Shown: in pieces, positions 4,612 through 7,468 of the stretch
Position numbering within the stretch: the first letter of the stretch is position 1
Layout of the letters: each line of letters begins with the position of its first letter
Assembly: GCA_016788945.1 (NCBI GenBank)
Contig: JAEUSA010000321.1
Coordinates: 1 to 7,468, forward strand
Source of the DNA: Leptospiraceae bacterium
Lineage (GTDB): Bacteria > Spirochaetota > Leptospiria > Turneriellales > Turneriellaceae
DNA: 7,468 nt
Direction of reading: 5' to 3'
Notes under the pieces: generated by a model
What the model saw: the letters and a program-made list of their open reading frames with translations, nothing else
What the model was told of the DNA's origin: nothing
Database searches by the model: none
Program-made: the position numbers and the translations under genes

Positions 4612-6204
4612 TTGAGCACAACACCGGAAAATAAGAGCTTCGCCGAACTCGGCATCTCGCACACAACACTGCAGGCGATAACCGACATGGGCTTTCGCGC
4701 TGCTTCACCCGTACAAGAAAAAGCAATTCCCCTTCTGCTTGAAGGACACGACCTCATTGCACAGGCGCAGACCGGCACCGGCAAAACAGCGGCATTTGCC
4801 ATACCGGTGATTGAGAAAATCAGCAGCGAGAAGAAGCTGCAGGCGATGGTACTCTGCCCCACCCGCGAACTCGCGATGCAGGTCGCCGATGAAATGCGCA
4901 AAATTCTCAAATACCGCAAAGACATTCGTGTCGCCACGGTTTATGGCGGGCAAAAAATCGGCATGCAGTTCCGCGAGCTGAAAGAAAAGCCGCAGATTAT
5001 CGTCGGTACTCCCGGCCGCGTCATGGACCACATGGCGCGAAAGACTATCAAAATGCAGACGGTGCAATATTTTGTGCTCGATGAAGCCGACGAAATGCTC
5101 GCGCAGGGGTTTCGCGAAGATATTGAGCATATTCTGACCAGTGCGCCCGGAGGCACCGGATCTGTGGCGCAGACTGACGGTCCCACCGAGAGACAGACGA
5201 TCCTGTTCTCGGCAACCATGTCTAAAGAAGTACTCGCGATCACATCGCGTTTTCTAAAGAACCCCAAAACGGTGAACGTACTCGCCGGCGAGCGCAATAA
5301 GCCGAAGATCGAACAGTTTTTTGCCATCGTGCCCGAAAAGAACCGGGTCGAGGCGGTCATTCGCCTGATGGATTTTTACGACATCCGAACAGCACTCGTT
5401 TTCTGCAACATGCGCACGCAAGTCGATGGTCTCACTGCGCAATTCAATGACCGGGGGTTCGCTGCCGAGGGCATACACGGTGACCTGAATCAAGCACAAC
5501 GCGATAAGGTGATGGCGCGCCTTCGTTCCGGTTCGCGCACAGACCCGCGTCCTGCGGGGCACGAACCTGGCGCGTCCATGCGCACGGGTTCGCGCACAGA
5601 CCCGCGTCCTGCGGGGCACGATCCTGGCGCGTCCATGCGCACAGGCCAGATCAGACTACTCATAGCTACCGATGTCGCCGGGCGCGGTATTGATGTCAGC
5701 CATATCGACGCCGTCTTCAATTTTGACCTGCCGCGCGACGTCGAATCATACATCCACCGCGTCGGGCGCACAGGCCGGGCAGGAAAAAGCGGGCGCGCAT
5801 TTGCCTTTGTTAAGGCATCCGATTTGAATAAACTCAAGCGGCTCGAACAGAAGCACAGTATACGCATCATGCCGCATGACATACCCGCGCTTGAGGCGCT
5901 GGTCGGCAAACGAGCCGCGGCGGTAATAGAAAATATTCAATCGGTATTAAAAAAGGCAAATCTCGAAAAACTACAAGCAAGCGTGAGCGAGCTGAAAGCG
6001 CTGGGGTATTCGGGCGAAGAAATTGCGGCGGCGGCAATCAAGATACTGCTCAGCAAAGACGGCGGTGGTTATGACACGAAAGCGCACTTCACTTCGTTCA
6101 AAGAGGAGCTAAAAGCATTCCAAAGCGCCAAACCACGCCAGCACCAACACCCGAGGCAACGAAACAAATTCAGGCGTTCACGCCGGCAAGATGCAAAGAG
6201 GTAA
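4612..6204 (+). CDS. DEAD-box ATP-dependent RNA helicase with an in-frame repeat insertion
   Basis: From the TTG at 4612 the protein has 530 residues. The frame stays open to an ATG at 4555, but that ATG touches the flaB terminator T-run and adds 19 residues absent from the family. TTG, with GGGG 11 bases upstream, gives the usual short lead into the Q motif (FAELGIS...SPVQ, 10-35). RecA-1 has AQTGTGKT (52-59), PTRELA, TPGRV, DEAD (157-160) and SAT (200-202). RecA-2 has ALVFCNMR, ATDVAGRGID (352-361) and YIHRVGRTGRAG (380-391). Two insertions stand out: about 14 residues before SAT, and exactly 38 residues (307-344) before motif V. A helical segment and a basic, RNA-binding-like tail end the protein. 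It probably unwinds or remodels RNA in cold adaptation, ribosome assembly or decay, as DeaD/CshA proteins do. A weak promoter (GTGACG 4561, GATACT 4584) is possible. Confidence 0.95.
   Translation: MSTTPENKSFAELGISHTTLQAITDMGFRAASPVQEKAIPLLLEGHDLIAQAQTGTGKTAAFAIPVIEKISSEKKLQAMVLCPTRELAMQVADEMRKILKYRKDIRVATVYGGQKIGMQFRELKEKPQIIVGTPGRVMDHMARKTIKMQTVQYFVLDEADEMLAQGFREDIEHILTSAPGGTGSVAQTDGPTERQTILFSATMSKEVLAITSRFLKNPKTVNVLAGERNKPKIEQFFAIVPEKNRVEAVIRLMDFYDIRTALVFCNMRTQVDGLTAQFNDRGFAAEGIHGDLNQAQRDKVMARLRSGSRTDPRPAGHEPGASMRTGSRTDPRPAGHDPGASMRTGQIRLLIATDVAGRGIDVSHIDAVFNFDLPRDVESYIHRVGRTGRAGKSGRAFAFVKASDLNKLKRLEQKHSIRIMPHDIPALEALVGKRAAAVIENIQSVLKKANLEKLQASVSELKALGYSGEEIAAAAIKILLSKDGGGYDTKAHFTSFKEELKAFQSAKPRQHQHPRQRNKFRRSRRQDAKR
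5530..5643 (+). repeat. Two 57-base tandem repeats inserted in frame in the helicase
   Basis: Unit 1 (5530-5586) and unit 2 (5587-5643) differ at two positions only (5565 A versus 5622 T; 5586 G versus 5643 A). Each encodes 19 residues, GSRTDPRPAGH(E/D)PGASMRT. Removing both would leave a normal LRSG-QIRLLIATDV sequence, so the insertion is exact. Each unit is rich in inverted repeats. In unit 1 these are GGTTCG (5530-5535) with CGAACC (5562-5567), CCCGC (5544-5548) with GCGGG (5554-5558) around GTCCT, and GCGC (5570-5573) with GCGC (5580-5583). The outer arm in unit 2 carries one mismatch. At least two minus-strand frames are also open across the block. The properties recall Rickettsia palindromic elements, small mobile repeats that insert in frame in genes. 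No other copy was seen in this window. Confidence 0.95.
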
Positions 6205-6281
6205 TCCCCCTCGGCTTTTTCAGAATCTCCGTTGCCATTTTCTGCTTTGCCCCCGCAGACACGGTAAGATTACCAACATAC

Positions 6282-7193
6282 ATGCATAAATCCGCCACCC
6301 TTGTCTATAACCCCGGCAGCGGCAAAAAGCAGGCCGCCGAGCTCGCCGAACGATTTGCGGCAAAATGGCGCGAACGATTTGCCGATCGCCCGCTTACGCT
6401 CGAAGCTTCGCGTTCGGCAGAACATTTTGCTGAACTGAGCGCGGCGAATTACCGGAAAGACAATCTGCTCATTTTGATGGGTGGCGATGGCTCGTATTCG
6501 ATCGGTCTGAACGCCCTTTTTGCGGCGGCGAAGAGTGAAACACTGAGCGAGCCTGTCGGGCTTTTGCCGGCCGGCAGCGGTAACAGCTTTTTGCGCGATT
6601 TTCACATCGGCGACTTTAATACAGCAGAGCGGCATTTTCTCGAGGCATTGTCAGAAAACCGAACGCGCGCGGTCGACAGCGGGAAATTTATTTTTACACG
6701 CAAAGGAACGGAGCATGTCCGTTACTTTATCAATATCTGGTCGATTGGACTCGTCTCGGATATCAACCTGCTCGCGCTGAAACTCGGTAAATCGTATACC
6801 GCTGCTACCTTATTGCAGATTCCACTGCACAAACCTTACAAATATGCAATTACCGCCGACGGCAAAACCCGCAGTTTCCGCGCAAATTTTCTCGCCGTCT
6901 GTAACTCCAAATACACCGGCGGCGCAATGATGATGGCGCCAATGGCCGATACCGGCGACGGCAAACTCGACGCCATAGTATCATGCATCGACAACCGCCT
7001 CGCGTTGATGGGTCTATTCCCGAAAATATTCAGCGGTAAGCATGTTGAATCACGCGACATCACGCATTTTACTTTTTCTGAGCTCAGCGTACCGATCGAG
7101 CGCGACACTGCTGTCATGATCGATGGTGAAATGGATTACGCCGATTCCATCAGACTCGAGGTGAAGCCGAAATCGTGGTTTGCGTATCTCTAA
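6282..7193 (+). CDS. Diacylglycerol kinase-family (YegS/DagK-like) lipid kinase
   Basis: This 303-residue protein matches the DAGK catalytic family in length and motif order: NPGSGKK (10-16), the nucleotide-binding GGDGS (67-71), LPAGSGNSF (95-103), GDGKLD in the C-terminal beta domain, and the terminal IDGE (280-283). These enzymes phosphorylate a lipid hydroxyl, such as diacylglycerol, sphingoid base or phosphatidylglycerol, using ATP at the cytoplasmic face of the membrane. The substrate cannot be told from sequence. There is no signal peptide or membrane helix. The ATG at 6282 directly precedes the conserved ATLVYNPGSG strand and fits the family start, although the ribosome-binding site is weak. 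A GGTAA-GA-TTACC inverted repeat lies 8 bases upstream. The gene follows the helicase by 77 bases with no terminator seen, so the two could be cotranscribed. Confidence 0.93.
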   Translation: MHKSATLVYNPGSGKKQAAELAERFAAKWRERFADRPLTLEASRSAEHFAELSAANYRKDNLLILMGGDGSYSIGLNALFAAAKSETLSEPVGLLPAGSGNSFLRDFHIGDFNTAERHFLEALSENRTRAVDSGKFIFTRKGTEHVRYFINIWSIGLVSDINLLALKLGKSYTAATLLQIPLHKPYKYAITADGKTRSFRANFLAVCNSKYTGGAMMMAPMADTGDGKLDAIVSCIDNRLALMGLFPKIFSGKHVESRDITHFTFSELSVPIERDTAVMIDGEMDYADSIRLEVKPKSWFAYL

Positions 7194-7468
7194 CCGTTTC
7201 CGTCAGGTTGAGTATTTCTGGCACAGTACGCTTTTAAACCGGGCTTTGTCACGGCAACGACCACCAGGCACTCGACGGCTTGTACTCCTTCGATCGCCTC
7301 CGTGCAGTGTTGGTGCAACACCTTCAAAGGCCGCAGCTGCTGACGATGCCTGTCTAACTCTTCTTGCAGACCAGTATGCCAGAAATGCGGCCCCAAAGCC
7401 TGCGAGGCCGAAGGACAAGCCTCACTCAATATTCTCTCAGCTTCTATGCGCGCAGAGAGCTTAGCCGT
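7190..7468 (-). CDS. Possible partial CDS entering from the right edge, unrecognised
   Basis: On the minus strand one frame is open from the window edge to a TAG at 7192-7190, about 92 codons, and the beginning would lie beyond the window. The translation is mixed polar/hydrophobic (…ARIEAERIL… HFWHTGLQEELDRHRQQLR …VECLVVVAV…) and I do not recognise it. The TAG overlaps the lipid-kinase TAA in CTAA, the same convergent arrangement as at 231-234. A shorter minus frame and a plus frame are also open here and codon use is less distinctive than in the neighbours, so this could be non-coding. An inverted repeat GTGTTG-GTG-CAACAC lies at 7307-7321. If the frame is not real, this stretch holds no gene I can support. 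Confidence 0.35.
   Translation of the reverse strand, partial: TAKLSARIEAERILSEACPSASQALGPHFWHTGLQEELDRHRQQLRPLKVLHQHCTEAIEGVQAVECLVVVAVTKPGLKAYCARNTQPDGNG

Noticed and set aside
5530..5643. CRISPR array
   Set aside because: The two copies are directly adjacent with no spacer between them and lie in frame inside a coding sequence.
5254..5909. Long minus-strand frames across the helicase, with repeated RTRVCART-like sequence
   Set aside because: The repeats are the reverse reading of the 57-base units, and the helicase frame explains the region. The open frames are still informative about the repeat, but are not genes.

Overview
The window looks like chromosomal DNA of a spirochaete, probably a moderately GC-rich member of the Leptospirales (Leptospira/Turneriella side). 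The main evidence is a FlaB-type periplasmic flagellin whose N-terminus begins MQINHNLPAM, close to the spirochaete FlaB signature, and a spirochaete-style lipoprotein signal (LTGC). The genus is an inference; no rRNA or other phylogenetic marker is present.

Layout. The 3' end of an unrecognised charged helical protein (1-234, +) meets a leftward cluster of five genes (3198 to 231, -). In transcription order these are a cysteine-rich lipoprotein, a PmbA/TldE-like protein, a 79-residue protein with weak DUF6881-like character, an EVE-domain protein, and a membrane-anchored GyrI-like protein whose closest remembered relative is eukaryotic TEX264. The last three genes are chained by two 4-base ATGA overlaps. 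PmbA starts at TTG one codon after the lipoprotein stop, in the same frame. A long AT-rich inverted repeat fills the gap between PmbA and the 79-residue gene.

A 419-base intergenic region (3199-3617) separates this cluster from flaB (3618-4481, +). It holds an AT-rich core with a plausible sigma-70 promoter for flaB and an overlapping TATAAT on the other strand. Copies of a CCATAG/CTATGG half-site, one pair forming a perfect palindrome, flank that core. The long flaB leader is hairpin-rich and carries two matches to the CsrA consensus, one in a hairpin loop and one on the Shine-Dalgarno sequence. A strong intrinsic terminator follows flaB.

A DEAD-box RNA helicase follows (4612 or 4555 to 6204, +). 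Its second RecA domain carries an exact in-frame 38-residue insertion made of two 57-base tandem copies of a palindrome-rich unit. This resembles an insertion of a small protein-coding palindromic repeat, and is the most unusual item in the window. Next come a diacylglycerol-kinase/YegS-type lipid kinase (6282-7193, +) and a weakly supported partial reading frame entering from the right edge on the minus strand.

No rRNA, tRNA, CRISPR array or recognisable insertion sequence was seen.
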